A stretch of DNA of 57,083 nucleotides, from positions 1 through 57,083 of the forward strand of contig JASKJN010000002.1 in the NCBI GenBank assembly GCA_030153385.1. Reading direction: 5' to 3'. Of the stretch, positions 42,577-51,235 are shown in pieces. Position 1 is the stretch's first letter. Each line of letters starts with the position of its first letter. The stretch is from Archaeoglobaceae archaeon. GTDB lineage: Archaea > Halobacteriota > Archaeoglobi > Archaeoglobales > Archaeoglobaceae. The position numbers were made by a program, and so were the translations under genes. The notes beneath the pieces were generated by a model that saw nothing but the letters and a program-made list of their open reading frames with translations, was not told where the DNA came from and ran no database searches.

Positions 42577-43422
42577 CTACACCAGTGGCCTGGGTTGATT
42601 CTCACCAAGATATGGAAGTGGTTTTGAGATTATAAGAATTCCATCCAGATCCTTAGCCCTCTCAAGTAGAGCGAGTTTTCCAAAGTCAGATGTTGCGACA
42701 ATTGGGATTGCTTCACCAGCCTGAGCTTTCAAAACGCCCTTTAGTCTTTCCCGCAAACTTTTTGAGGCACATAGAGTGATTAAATCAAAATATAAAGCTT
42801 CTTCCAAACTCCAATCAACACCTGTAGTGTGTACAGCAAATTTCAGAATTCTTACCGCTTTATCTTTTTCGATCTCTCTGCAAGCTTTCGCTTCTTCTGG
42901 CGTCGTTAATGTGACTCCGATTTTTTTAAAACCTTTCTCGACTGCAAAAAGCACCCCTTTAACCTGATTAATCTCCGCATTTTTGCTAACAACGAACCCG
43001 CCTTCTTCCTCGATCTTCTCGATAACTTCCGGAACCGGTGAGGTTTTCACAAGTCCCGAAATTCTGCCACCAAGCCCCTGAACAAGGTTTGGATTGGAGG
43101 TCACAACAGTGCCAGCGCAGTCCGCTGCGATCACAACCGCATCGAGGAAACCACTTTTGAGACAGCTGAAAAAGATCTCTGAAGCTCCGAATGTTGCAAA
43201 AACCTTTTCTTCCAGGATTTTTCTCTTCGCCGTGAACAATCCGAAACTCTCGATCCTGTAGCTTAGATTTTTTATAACCTCTTCCTTAGTTATCCTCTCA
43301 ATTCCGTGTAGTTTTTTGAATAGCGGACAATAGCTAACTTTTGGCTCGGAAACATCCACAATTCTGCCCTCCTTCACCACCGCTCTTGACTTTCCGAGCA
43401 GTTCCATCACATGCTCGTCCAA
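42577..43422 (-). CDS. Methanogenesis marker protein 8
   Basis: This 281-residue protein matches marker 8 (DUF2099). Typical stretches are VSYCPLFKKLHGIERIT, FGASEIFFSCLKSGFLDAVV and AADCAGTVVTSNPNLVQGLG near residues 105-125. Two conserved Cys in the middle part could ligate a metal. Function is unknown; the family occurs only with MCR. It lies eight bases before the second atwA gene and nine bases after the DUF2284 gene on the same strand. Confidence 0.87.
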   Translation of the reverse strand: MDEHVMELLGKSRAVVKEGRIVDVSEPKVSYCPLFKKLHGIERITKEEVIKNLSYRIESFGLFTAKRKILEEKVFATFGASEIFFSCLKSGFLDAVVIAADCAGTVVTSNPNLVQGLGGRISGLVKTSPVPEVIEKIEEEGGFVVSKNAEINQVKGVLFAVEKGFKKIGVTLTTPEEAKACREIEKDKAVRILKFAVHTTGVDWSLEEALYFDLITLCASKSLRERLKGVLKAQAGEAIPIVATSDFGKLALLERAKDLDGILIISKPLPYLGENQPRPLV

Positions 43423-43431
43423 TCGACCACC

Positions 43432-44019
43432 CTACTCAAGCAGTAACAGTCCGTAGAACAGGATATTCTCAGTTGGAGAAGTCAGAACTTCTAAAGCATA
43501 GCCAGCATTTCTCACAGTTTCAAAAACGTCGATTCCCACAGCTTCCATAGCTGGCCTAACTTTGTGCGAGAACTTGCAGTATCGCTTCGGGTCATAGTCA
43601 ATGATCTCCTTCATCTCTGCCACGCATGGATCGCAGTACGGGCAAGGAAGTGCGTAGAGAGCAAAGGCCTTGTAATAGCCAAAAAGATATGCTATGCGCT
43701 CTATTTCGAACATTTTGTCATAGAAATCCCGTAGCGTTTTCATGAGAAAGTGATGGATGTGCTCTGGTGGCTGTGAGTAGTCAGGCTTTGCTTCGAATCT
43801 AAAAATAATGGCTTTGTTATAGCACTTAAGCAGTTTTCTTGTCTCTTCAACAGGAGGAACAAATGGCGGGCAGTTCAAATGCTTTCCAAAAGCCTTGCAT
43901 CCAAACATGCACTTCCATCTCACCCATTCTGAGACAACAATGGTTTCCGTTGAGATCACTTTGAATTCCGAGTGAATTTTCCGGAGCTCTTCTATAAGGT
44001 CATCTAAGCTTTTTTTCAT
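43432..44019 (-). CDS. DUF2284 Cys-rich metal-binding protein
   Basis: This 195-residue protein matches DUF2284. An N-terminal Cys group (KCMFGCKAFGKHLNCPP, about residues 37-53) and a central PCPYCDPC (about 130-137) suggest one or more metal or Fe-S sites. The family is widespread in methanogens and other anaerobes and has no known reaction. It is the first gene of the unit with MMP8 and the second atwA. Confidence 0.82.
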   Translation of the reverse strand: MKKSLDDLIEELRKIHSEFKVISTETIVVSEWVRWKCMFGCKAFGKHLNCPPFVPPVEETRKLLKCYNKAIIFRFEAKPDYSQPPEHIHHFLMKTLRDFYDKMFEIERIAYLFGYYKAFALYALPCPYCDPCVAEMKEIIDYDPKRYCKFSHKVRPAMEAVGIDVFETVRNAGYALEVLTSPTENILFYGLLLLE

Positions 44020-44146
44020 GTTCCCCTTTTCTGCCCTGAATTGATAAAGCTTGCTGCTCTTGATCTATTTTTCGAAAATTGAATTCCAGAATTCCAATGA
44101 AATACCTTAGAGCAAAGGATATATACAGTGTTGTATGGTTTTGGTT

Positions 44147-44704
44147 ATGAAAGTGCTAGGAATTTGTGGTTCGCCAAGAAAGGGTGCAAACACCGAATAC
44201 GCCCTGAATTTTACTTTAAATGAGCTGAAAACAATGGGTTTCGAAACTGAAGCAGTTTTGCTTTCCGAAAAAGAGGTAAAGTTCTGCAATCACTGTGGAA
44301 AGTGCTTGGAAGGGAAGGAGTGCCCAATAAAGGATTCTGCGAGAGAAATTTTCGAGAAAATGCAATTGGCAGATGCGATAATCGTCGCTTCCCCCGTCTA
44401 CTACGTTGGCGTATCCGCACAGATCAAGGCTTTATTTGACAGAAGTCTTATGATAAGGGGGAAGCTGAAGGGAAAGGTTGGGGGAGCGATTGCAGTAGGA
44501 CAGGCAAGGAATGGGGGGCAGGAAATTGTTTGCGAGCAGATAATTAATTGGATGCTTACGCATGAAATGAAGATCGTTCCAATGAGATTTGGCGGAATGC
44601 TTGTCGGTTCCATGAAGGAATTGGAGGCTGTAAAAAGAGACGAAGTGGGGCTGAACAGCTGTAAGAACCTGGCTAAGAAGATCGCAGAAGCTCTGCAAAA
44701 GTAG
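44147..44704 (+). CDS. Iron-sulfur flavoprotein-like NADPH-dependent FMN reductase
   Basis: This is a flavodoxin-fold protein of about 185 residues starting KVLGICGSPRKGANTEYAL, the FMN-phosphate loop of this family. Near residue 48 it has CNHCGKCLEGKEC, a compact CX2CX2CX5C motif like that of archaeal iron-sulfur flavoprotein (Isf), which binds a [4Fe-4S] cluster and passes electrons to O2, H2O2 or other acceptors. The ATG at 44147 lies about 25 bases after a TATA box (atatata, 44119-44125), favouring a leaderless start there over ATG 44135. It is followed by MMP4 after two bases, implying co-expression. Oxygen detoxification is a plausible task but unproven. Confidence 0.85.
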   Translation: MKVLGICGSPRKGANTEYALNFTLNELKTMGFETEAVLLSEKEVKFCNHCGKCLEGKECPIKDSAREIFEKMQLADAIIVASPVYYVGVSAQIKALFDRSLMIRGKLKGKVGGAIAVGQARNGGQEIVCEQIINWMLTHEMKIVPMRFGGMLVGSMKELEAVKRDEVGLNSCKNLAKKIAEALQK

Positions 44705-44706
44705 AT

Positions 44707-45441
44707 ATGTACCTTCATGAAAAGATAAGGAGAAAAGTGAAGAGAAGAAAGGTAGCGATAGGGCTTTTTAGAGTTGATGAGACGAGTGAAGAGAGAATAA
44801 GGAGGGCTGTTGAACTTGCAGACTTCGCTGACGTGGTTGTGGTTGACGAGGGTGAAAACACCGAGAAGGAGCTTTTAAAGCTTTTGGAGAATGGCGAAGT
44901 GGACGCTGCTGTCAGGGGAACTGCAAGGGTATCGAAACTGCTCGAAGCTATTAGAAGGAAATACTCCCCCTTGAGAGTGGGAATCTTCGAGACCGCGAAC
45001 GGAACCCTTTTCTTGCTCTCCCCTGTCGGTGTAGATGAGGGGAAAAATGTTGTTGAGAAGCTGAAGCTGATCGAATACTCGAAGCAATTAGCAGAACTCC
45101 TCGAAATTCCGAAAAAAATTGCGGTGCTTGCAGGTGGGAGATACGGAGACGTAGGCAGATATGAATTAGTGGATCGCTCCTTAGCGGAAGCTGAGCTCGT
45201 TGCAAAGCTTTCTGGTGGTGAAAACTTAGAGATAAGAGTTGAGGATGCGGTGGAAAAGGGAATCGTGATAGCTCCAGATGGCATTTCAGGTAACCTTATT
45301 TTCAGAACTCTCTGCTATCTTGGTGGTGGGAAGGAATACGGGGCGGTCTACTTCGGACTGCCATACAAGATTGTCGATACAAGCAGAAATCAGAGCCCGG
45401 AGGGTTTTGCAAGAGCCATAGCTGTTGCTACGCTACTTTAG
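44707..45441 (+). CDS. mtxX: Methanogenesis marker protein 4 (MtxX-like)
   Basis: This 244-residue protein matches marker 4/MtxX, related to phosphotransacetylase and PlsX folds. Recognisable blocks are VDAAVRGTARVSKLLEAIR, AVLAGGRYGDVGRYELVD and IVIAPDGISGNLIFRTLCYL. Its name comes from association with methyltransferase genes, but its reaction is not established. It begins two bases after the flavoprotein gene. It ends in a nine-base tail overlap with the MBL gene, which marks the end of the methanogenesis island. Confidence 0.87.
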   Translation: MYLHEKIRRKVKRRKVAIGLFRVDETSEERIRRAVELADFADVVVVDEGENTEKELLKLLENGEVDAAVRGTARVSKLLEAIRRKYSPLRVGIFETANGTLFLLSPVGVDEGKNVVEKLKLIEYSKQLAELLEIPKKIAVLAGGRYGDVGRYELVDRSLAEAELVAKLSGGENLEIRVEDAVEKGIVIAPDGISGNLIFRTLCYLGGGKEYGAVYFGLPYKIVDTSRNQSPEGFARAIAVATLL

Positions 45442-46002
45442 TACTTCTATCGGCTCATCGTGTCCTGGAATAATTATCTTCGCTATTTTTATTATTTTCT
45501 GCATGCTCTCCATTGCCTTATTTGCATCCGTGTGCAGTCTCGGGATCACCATCTTCTCATAGTTGTTTCTCGTTGGAATTGCGTCACCCGCAACAACTAT
45601 GCCTTTAAAGTAGACTGATATATGCCCATCAACATGCCCCGGAGTTTCGATGATCCTTACATCTGAAATTCTTTCAGGACATGGAAGATACTGCGCTCCA
45701 GTCCTCTGGATCTCGAGCGGATGGGCGTAGATCTTGGCTTTGAAAAGGTCATTTCCACCGCAGTGGTCTGGATGAAGGTGTGTGTTGATAACAACGTCGA
45801 TATCTGAAGGCTTAAGTCCGAGCTCTCGCAAAGCCTGAATAATTGCTTCATGATCGCTTGGAAGCCCACTGTCCACCAAAACTATGGGATCCCCGAGTAT
45901 CAGGCTTACTGATGAGGAAGCATAGATTATTTCCCCGCTTTCGCCGAACAAGACCTTTCCCGGCTTTAGCAGGTAGAATTCTTTATCAAGTCTTAAGACC
46001 AT
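45433..46002 (-). CDS. Metallo-beta-lactamase fold hydrolase
   Basis: This 189-residue enzyme has the MBL motif THLHPDHCGGN (residues 93-103), then ETPGHVDGHISV and AGDAIPT, with a final PGHDEPI, giving a complete dinuclear metal site. It belongs to the small glyoxalase II-like or lactonase-like group. Substrate is unknown; a thioester or lactone hydrolase is plausible next to the beta-oxidation genes. It converges on MMP4 and is 55 bases downstream of the 3-hydroxyacyl-CoA dehydrogenase on the same strand. Confidence 0.82.
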   Translation of the reverse strand: MVLRLDKEFYLLKPGKVLFGESGEIIYASSSVSLILGDPIVLVDSGLPSDHEAIIQALRELGLKPSDIDVVINTHLHPDHCGGNDLFKAKIYAHPLEIQRTGAQYLPCPERISDVRIIETPGHVDGHISVYFKGIVVAGDAIPTRNNYEKMVIPRLHTDANKAMESMQKIIKIAKIIIPGHDEPIEVLK

Positions 46003-46057
46003 TGAGAAAAGAAGTTTTTAGAATTAAAAAAGTTTCCTTGCAAGCAAAATCAAAAAA

Positions 46058-47209
46058 TTAATAAAATGCTTCTCTAACCTTTCCAGTCTTTAAAGACTCT
46101 GCAGGCATGAAAATCTTCTTCCCGTAAGTCTTCGAAAGCTCTTCGAGTCTTTTAACCACATAGCCAATATCAAGTTCTTTCAGAATCTCAAAAGGACCTT
46201 TTGCTCTGTTGTAACCAAGCTTTAAAGCGGTGTCTATGTCTTGCGGTGTTGCAACACCCATTTCCCACAGCCTTACCGCTTCATTGATCTCCACAAGAAC
46301 GAGATCGAGCGGATCGATTTTACCCGCTTTGCTCAGGTCGATCTCTGGCCTTCCCTTGCTCCAGTCGTAAAATCCTTTTCCAGTCTTTGCACCAAGCTGT
46401 CCAGACTTTACTTTCTCCTCGAGGATCTTTGAAGGCGTAAAATCGGGGCTGATCGTTTCGGAGTAGTATTTCTGACCGTTGTAATGAACGTCAAGACCCA
46501 CATAGTCAAGGAGCTCAAAAGCCCCCATTGGATACCCTGCCTTCCTGAGAGTTGCATCTATCTCTTCTGGAGTTGCAACACCTTTTTCGAGCATTCCGAA
46601 GAGCAGAACACTTCTTGGCGCAACAACTCTGTTCGCTATGAATCCCGGAACGTCCTTTTCAACCCTTACCGGCACTTTTCCAATGCTTTTAACGAATTCA
46701 ACAAGTGTTTTCATCGTTTCCTCGCTTGTCTTCTCCCCCCTTATCACCTCAACAAGTTGCATCAAGACCGGGGGGTTGAAGAAGTGCAATCCTGCAAACT
46801 TATCAGGCCTATTAGTTGCCTTAGACATCTCCGTGATGCTCATCGTCGAAGTATTGCTTGTGAATATGCACTCTGGCTTTGCAAACTTCTCGCATTCCTT
46901 AAAAGTCTCCAATTTAAGATTGAAGATCTCCGGAATCGCTTCTATGAGTAGATCCGCATTCTTAACAGCGGTAGCGAGGTCGGTTGTGGGAGTAATTCTG
47001 CTCATTACCGTTTCAACGCTTTCTTTGAGCTTTCCCTTAGCGTAAAGCTTCTCAACGCTATCCCTGATCATTTTCATTCCTCGATCCACGAATTCCTGTT
47101 TTATGTCTCTCAAAACAACCTCATAGCCAGCCATTGCACACACTTCAGCGATTCCGTGACCCATTGTGCCGGCACCGAGAACTGCCAACTTCTCAATTTT
47201 TCTCACCAT
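46058..47209 (-). CDS. 3-hydroxyacyl-CoA dehydrogenase
   Basis: This 383-residue enzyme oxidises (S)-3-hydroxyacyl-CoA to 3-ketoacyl-CoA with NAD. The Rossmann loop VLGAGTMGHGIAEVCAMAGY starts at residue 10. SNTSTMSI and the catalytic His in GLHFFNPPVLMQLVEV follow, then two C-terminal 3HCDH domains (VPGFIANRVV and INEAVRLWEMG). Length is typical for the archaeal form with duplicated C-terminal domain. It is divergent from a thiolase across a 139-base promoter region, giving the last two steps of beta-oxidation side by side. Confidence 0.93.
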   Translation of the reverse strand: MVRKIEKLAVLGAGTMGHGIAEVCAMAGYEVVLRDIKQEFVDRGMKMIRDSVEKLYAKGKLKESVETVMSRITPTTDLATAVKNADLLIEAIPEIFNLKLETFKECEKFAKPECIFTSNTSTMSITEMSKATNRPDKFAGLHFFNPPVLMQLVEVIRGEKTSEETMKTLVEFVKSIGKVPVRVEKDVPGFIANRVVAPRSVLLFGMLEKGVATPEEIDATLRKAGYPMGAFELLDYVGLDVHYNGQKYYSETISPDFTPSKILEEKVKSGQLGAKTGKGFYDWSKGRPEIDLSKAGKIDPLDLVLVEINEAVRLWEMGVATPQDIDTALKLGYNRAKGPFEILKELDIGYVVKRLEELSKTYGKKIFMPAESLKTGKVREAFY

Positions 47210-47348
47210 ACGATATCACCAACGATATTTTTCGTAAAAATAGAAAAACTTTTCTGTTCGTTAAGTTTCATAAGATAAGAAAAGAATTCCGGGTAGATAT
47301 TTCGAAAAATTTAATACTATGCAAAAAAGGATCAATTGAGGTGAAAAA

Positions 47349-48548
47349 ATGAGAGAGGTATATATCGTTGGCTATTTAAGAACCGCTTTCTCAAGAAGCC
47401 GTCCAAAAGAACCGGCAAGAGATGTATTTTCCCAGATTAGAGGAGACGAATTGATGGCGACAGTTTTAGACAGACTTCCAAAGCAGTTGAACGTGGAAAA
47501 GAAGGTTGTGGACAGAATTCTCATAGGCTGTGCTTTTCCAGTTTGGGAAAACTGGGGATATGGCGGAAAGATGGCTTCTCTGCTTGCAAAGTATCCTGTT
47601 GAAACCTCTGCATCGCTCATTGACATGCAGTGCGCTTCTTCGCTTGCAACAACCATGTATGGCTATCTTGAAATCGCAAGCGGTATAAGTGATGTCGTTA
47701 TTGCAGGAGGCTTTGAACACATGACAAGAATCCCGATGGGAGCAGATAATCCATGGGTTTGCCGAAATGATAAGCTTCTCAGCCCAGAGTACAAGGAATA
47801 CGAGATGGAGATCGGCTTTGTAATGGGATACACTGCAGAAAAGCTTGCAATGGAAGTACAGCAGACGCATGGGATAACGAAGAGAGACATGGACGAGTGG
47901 AGCGTTAGAAGTCATCACTATGCAGCCAAAGCGGTAAAGGAGGGCTATTTCAAGGGAGAGATCACACCGATCGAAGCACCGCAGGCAGACGGAAGCAAGA
48001 AGGTAATCGACGTTGACCAGTCAATAAGACCCGACACAACGCTTGAGGCAGTAGAAAAACTCCCGCCAGCTTTCAGACCAGGCGGTTTAATAACCGCTGG
48101 AAATTCTTCGCCATTGAACGCTGGAGCAAGTGCTCTGATGCTCGCAAGCAAGGAAAAAGCAAAGGAGCTCGGTCTTGAGCCTTTAGCAAAGATAAAAGCT
48201 GCGGCTCCCGCAGCAGTCCATCCATCTGTGATGGGCAAGGGTCCCGTGCCAGCAAGCAGAAAAGCCCTTGAAAAAGCGGGACTAAAGGTTAGCGACATTG
48301 ACGTTTGGGAGATCAACGAAGCGTTTGCTATCGTTCCGCTTTATGCGATGAGAGAACTCAAAATCGAGCCAGAGAGAGTGAACCTGAAGGGCGGTGCAAT
48401 AGCAATCGGTCATCCTCTAGCTGCAAGCGGTGCGAGACTCATAGGAACCTGTGCAAGGATCATGCGTGAAAAAGACGCGGACTACGGGCTTGCAACCGCC
48501 TGCGTGGGTGGAGGACAGGGTCTGGCAGTCATTCTTGAGAAAGTTTAA
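47349..48548 (+). CDS. Acetyl-CoA C-acyltransferase (thiolase)
   Basis: This 399-residue thiolase has nucleophilic Cys95 in DMQCASSLATTMYG, the base His in NEAFAI and GHPLAASGARLIG, and the second Cys in CVGGGQGLAVI. All catalytic residues are present. A GAGGTGAAAAA ribosome site precedes the ATG, with a TATA-like element (aaatttaatac) upstream. It would cleave 3-ketoacyl-CoA or make acetoacetyl-CoA. It is an intact counterpart to the broken thiolase at 5962-7239. Confidence 0.94.
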   Translation: MREVYIVGYLRTAFSRSRPKEPARDVFSQIRGDELMATVLDRLPKQLNVEKKVVDRILIGCAFPVWENWGYGGKMASLLAKYPVETSASLIDMQCASSLATTMYGYLEIASGISDVVIAGGFEHMTRIPMGADNPWVCRNDKLLSPEYKEYEMEIGFVMGYTAEKLAMEVQQTHGITKRDMDEWSVRSHHYAAKAVKEGYFKGEITPIEAPQADGSKKVIDVDQSIRPDTTLEAVEKLPPAFRPGGLITAGNSSPLNAGASALMLASKEKAKELGLEPLAKIKAAAPAAVHPSVMGKGPVPASRKALEKAGLKVSDIDVWEINEAFAIVPLYAMRELKIEPERVNLKGGAIAIGHPLAASGARLIGTCARIMREKDADYGLATACVGGGQGLAVILEKV

Positions 48549-48608
48549 TTTCTATTTTTAAGCGTCTAAATGAGTAGCAGAGTTTTAAAAATAACTCAGT
48601 CCTTCAAA

Positions 48609-48770
48609 TCAATAATATAGAACCTTCACTGCAATCGGTTCCTCCTCTTTTCTCCTGAAAATTTCACAGACGTCATCCTTCGCGGAAATCCCCATCTTTG
48701 CGGAGCAGTAGCCAATGTCATTGGGCAATGAAAAGTCCCGAAGCCAATATTTGCAATCTTCACACTTCAT
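48609..48770 (-). CDS. Small four-to-five-Cys protein, unknown function
   Basis: A 53-residue protein starts at ATG 48770 (KCEDCKYWLRDFSLPNDIGY) with an AGTGAGAAT-type site upstream; a longer frame to 48869 begins in A/T-rich DNA and looks unreal. Cys residues in CEDC, YCSAKMG and DDVCEIF suggest a zinc or Fe-S site. The protein follows the YchF-like gene by about 90 bases on the same strand. No family was recognised with confidence. Confidence 0.6.
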   Translation of the reverse strand: MKCEDCKYWLRDFSLPNDIGYCSAKMGISAKDDVCEIFRRKEEEPIAVKVLYY

Positions 48771-48861
48771 ATTCTCACTAAGGTAATTATAGTTTTGAAA
48801 GTTAATAAATCTTTCGATTATTATAAAGCCATTCTTATGATGAGTTCCATAATTATAACAA

Positions 48862-50025
48862 TCATACACTTGACACGATTTTTATGACATCGCCATTCTT
48901 TAGCTCGTAATCTTCAGCAACCCTCATTTTCCTTTTCGCATCCAAACCGTAAATAAAATTCTTCCCGATGTCAGTGTGGATCTTGTATGCCAATTCCTTT
49001 GCAGTTGTGCCCCTCTTAACGAGAAACGCGTCAGGCAGAATGTTTCCCTTTGAATCCGTGAACTTCTTCTCATCCTCGACTGGATACACTACGATGTATC
49101 CAAGGACATCAAATACGAGCTTGTTTATCACTTCCTGCACACCGGTGCTCCCGTATTCCAATAGAAATTCCCTTATCTTCTCAAGAGCTTTCTTCTGTTT
49201 TTCGTTAAGTTCCTTCAATATCTTAAAATCAGAATCGCCGGGCAGGTATTTTATGTATCCCGCCTTCGATGCTGTTCTCAGAGTGAGCTCGTAACTTGCA
49301 GAAGTTGGAATCACAAAATTGTCGAACTTTTTAAGCCTTTCCAACAGGTCTTTTGGAGCCTTGTCTGCCTTATTCGCGGAGATCACCATTTTAAATCTCC
49401 TCTCTCTGAGCTCCTTGGATATCAGCTTCAATTCTTCTTCTGAGATTCTCTGGAGGTCATCAAAGCCTCTAAAAGCCTCTCTGACCATCCACTCTTCAAA
49501 TCCCAGCCCAGAAAGTGGCTCAAGAATGAATCGCAGTTGATCTTTTTTTTCAGCCTTGGCTTTTCTGACGATCTTTTCCCAGTTTCTTTTAAGAATTTGG
49601 AAGATCCACATGTCAAGTTCTTTCAAAAGAAACTCCACATCCTCAACGGGATCCCTTTCCCCTATCCCGATCTCGTTTCCATTTTCATCTGTAGAACCTG
49701 AAGCATCCACGACGTGCACGATTGCCTCACTCTGCCTAAGATCGTCCAAGAACTCATTTCCTAACCCTCTTCCCTTATGAGCGTCGGGAACAAGGCCAGC
49801 GACATCGATGAGCTTAACTGGAATGAACCTCCAGCCTTCTACGCATTTTCCACATTCAACTCCAAGCTCTTCACAAACGCATTTCGCCTTGACATATGCT
49901 ATGCCTATGTTAGGCTTTATCGTCGTAAACGGATAATTCGCAATCTCCGCATCCGCAAGCGTTGCGGACTTGAAAAAAGTTGACTTTCCCGCATTTGGCT
50001 TTCCGGCAATTCCGATCTCGATCAT
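48862..50025 (-). CDS. YchF/OLA1-like GTPase (archaeal)
   Basis: This 387-residue Obg-family P-loop protein has G1 GKPNAGKST (residues 7-15), G3 DVAGLVPDAHKGRG, G4-like SANKAD and a C-terminal TGS domain (YKIHTDIGKNFIYGLDAKRK). A Cys-rich insert (CVCEELGVECGKC) follows G1. Relatives associate with ribosomes. It overlaps the DUF2095 gene by four bases and is a housekeeping gene on the right flank of the island. Confidence 0.92.
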   Translation of the reverse strand: MIEIGIAGKPNAGKSTFFKSATLADAEIANYPFTTIKPNIGIAYVKAKCVCEELGVECGKCVEGWRFIPVKLIDVAGLVPDAHKGRGLGNEFLDDLRQSEAIVHVVDASGSTDENGNEIGIGERDPVEDVEFLLKELDMWIFQILKRNWEKIVRKAKAEKKDQLRFILEPLSGLGFEEWMVREAFRGFDDLQRISEEELKLISKELRERRFKMVISANKADKAPKDLLERLKKFDNFVIPTSASYELTLRTASKAGYIKYLPGDSDFKILKELNEKQKKALEKIREFLLEYGSTGVQEVINKLVFDVLGYIVVYPVEDEKKFTDSKGNILPDAFLVKRGTTAKELAYKIHTDIGKNFIYGLDAKRKMRVAEDYELKNGDVIKIVSSV

Positions 50026-50291
50026 AATAAACCCCTTACCTCGTATTCTCCTCTTTTCCTCTTGTTTATCATACTCTTCAGCATTGCAGGGTTATTTTTC
50101 AAAAATGAAGCATATTCCTTGCTTATCTCCCCAGTCTTTTCGAAGAAAGAAATAACCTCGATTGCCTCCTCAATCGTTTTGCAGACCTCAAGATGGTCAA
50201 TGACCGTCGGAATCAGGCGATCTCCCACTTCCTGGTAAAGATTCGGAAACATCTTCCTGAATTTCTCCTTGTCCCACTCCAACCTCCTCAC
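50022..50291 (-). CDS. DUF2095-like small protein
   Basis: This 89-residue protein of archaeal type begins RRLEWDKEKFRKMFPNLYQE from a GTG (50291) or MEWDKEKF from a TTG three codons later. FRKMFPNL is the recognisable family stretch. Function is unknown. It overlaps the YchF-like start by four bases and the upstream bactofilin-like gene by about 95 bases, an unusually long overlap (see findings). Confidence 0.68.
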   Translation of the reverse strand: MRRLEWDKEKFRKMFPNLYQEVGDRLIPTVIDHLEVCKTIEEAIEVISFFEKTGEISKEYASFLKNNPAMLKSMINKRKRGEYEVRGLL

Positions 50292-51129
50292 CGATATCCG
50301 TTTTTAACTCTATTGAGTCCTTGATCCAGACTCCATCTCTCGCAATTATTCCTCCTCCTACAATACAACCTTTTTCCATATAAACTCTATCCCCCTTAAC
50401 ATGCATCCCAATTATGCTGGAATTTAGCAAATATACCACCCTGCCCTCGACTGTGCCATGAATCTGGCTTCGATCCACAATTATGTCTCTTCCTTTCAAG
50501 CTTCCAACAACCTCGCTTCCCCCTACGTAAATGTCCCTTGCCTTCAATGTGCCGAGGATTCTGCTATCGAAAATATCCGCATTCTTCGTTGTCACAATCC
50601 TATCTACTCCAACAGAGGACTTTTCAGGAAGGATGATCGAGGGTTCGAGCTCTACATCCTCTATTAGCTTGAAAACCTCCTCCACTCTTCCCATCCTGAA
50701 AAGAAGCATCAGATATAGGAGCAGAAAGAAGATCACCGAAGCAGGATTCTGAATCGTTATCAACCCCCTCGCCTCAAAACCATTCCTTATCCTGACATTT
50801 CTACCTATCTCAAGATCACCAAAAACCGTTAGCTTGCCCTCGATCACAGCAAACTCCCCTATATAGGCGTCGCCTTTCGAAACGAGATCTCCATTGATTG
50901 TTGAAAATGAATCTACACGAACTTCCTCGCCGATGACATCTCCCCTCAGAAAAACTCTCTCTCCAACCACCAGTCTCTTTGCCAAGATCCCGTAATCTAC
51001 CCTCGAATTCTGCCCTATTAAAACATCTCCATTTGCAATAATGCTCCTTTCTTCAAATTTAACTCCCCGAATAAGCATCTTTTCAAGCATTCGCTGAAGC
51101 TTATTCAAACTTTTAAAAAATTTTGCCAT
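50197..51129 (-). CDS. Bactofilin-like (polymer-forming) beta-helix protein
   Basis: This 310-residue protein is built of short repeating beta-strand units with alternating Val/Ile and Gly/Asp (ANGDVLIGQNSRVDYG, GDLEIGRNVRIRNG, GTLKARDIYVGGSEVVG), typical of right-handed beta-helix or bactofilin-like folds. A hydrophobic stretch (VIFFLLLYLMLLF, about residues 132-144) interrupts it and could anchor it to the membrane. Relatives form filaments or scaffolds at the envelope. The last 30 residues are low-complexity and lie over the DUF2095 reading frame, so the true end may be earlier. Confidence 0.72.
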   Translation of the reverse strand: MAKFFKSLNKLQRMLEKMLIRGVKFEERSIIANGDVLIGQNSRVDYGILAKRLVVGERVFLRGDVIGEEVRVDSFSTINGDLVSKGDAYIGEFAVIEGKLTVFGDLEIGRNVRIRNGFEARGLITIQNPASVIFFLLLYLMLLFRMGRVEEVFKLIEDVELEPSIILPEKSSVGVDRIVTTKNADIFDSRILGTLKARDIYVGGSEVVGSLKGRDIIVDRSQIHGTVEGRVVYLLNSSIIGMHVKGDRVYMEKGCIVGGGIIARDGVWIKDSIELKTDIGEEVGVGQGEIQEDVSESLPGSGRSPDSDGH

Positions 51130-51235
51130 GGTATCTCTATACTCTACCGCTTCTACTCATGCTTGTAACATTCGATCAAATCGCCCAAAAGAAATAATCA
51201 AAAATTTTAAATATTTTAATAAACACACACCAACT

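Noticed and set aside
44715-45284. Antisense 189-residue open frame opposite MMP4
   Set aside because: Ser/Phe/Leu-rich shadow of the MMP4 coding strand with no recognisable motif or ribosome site.
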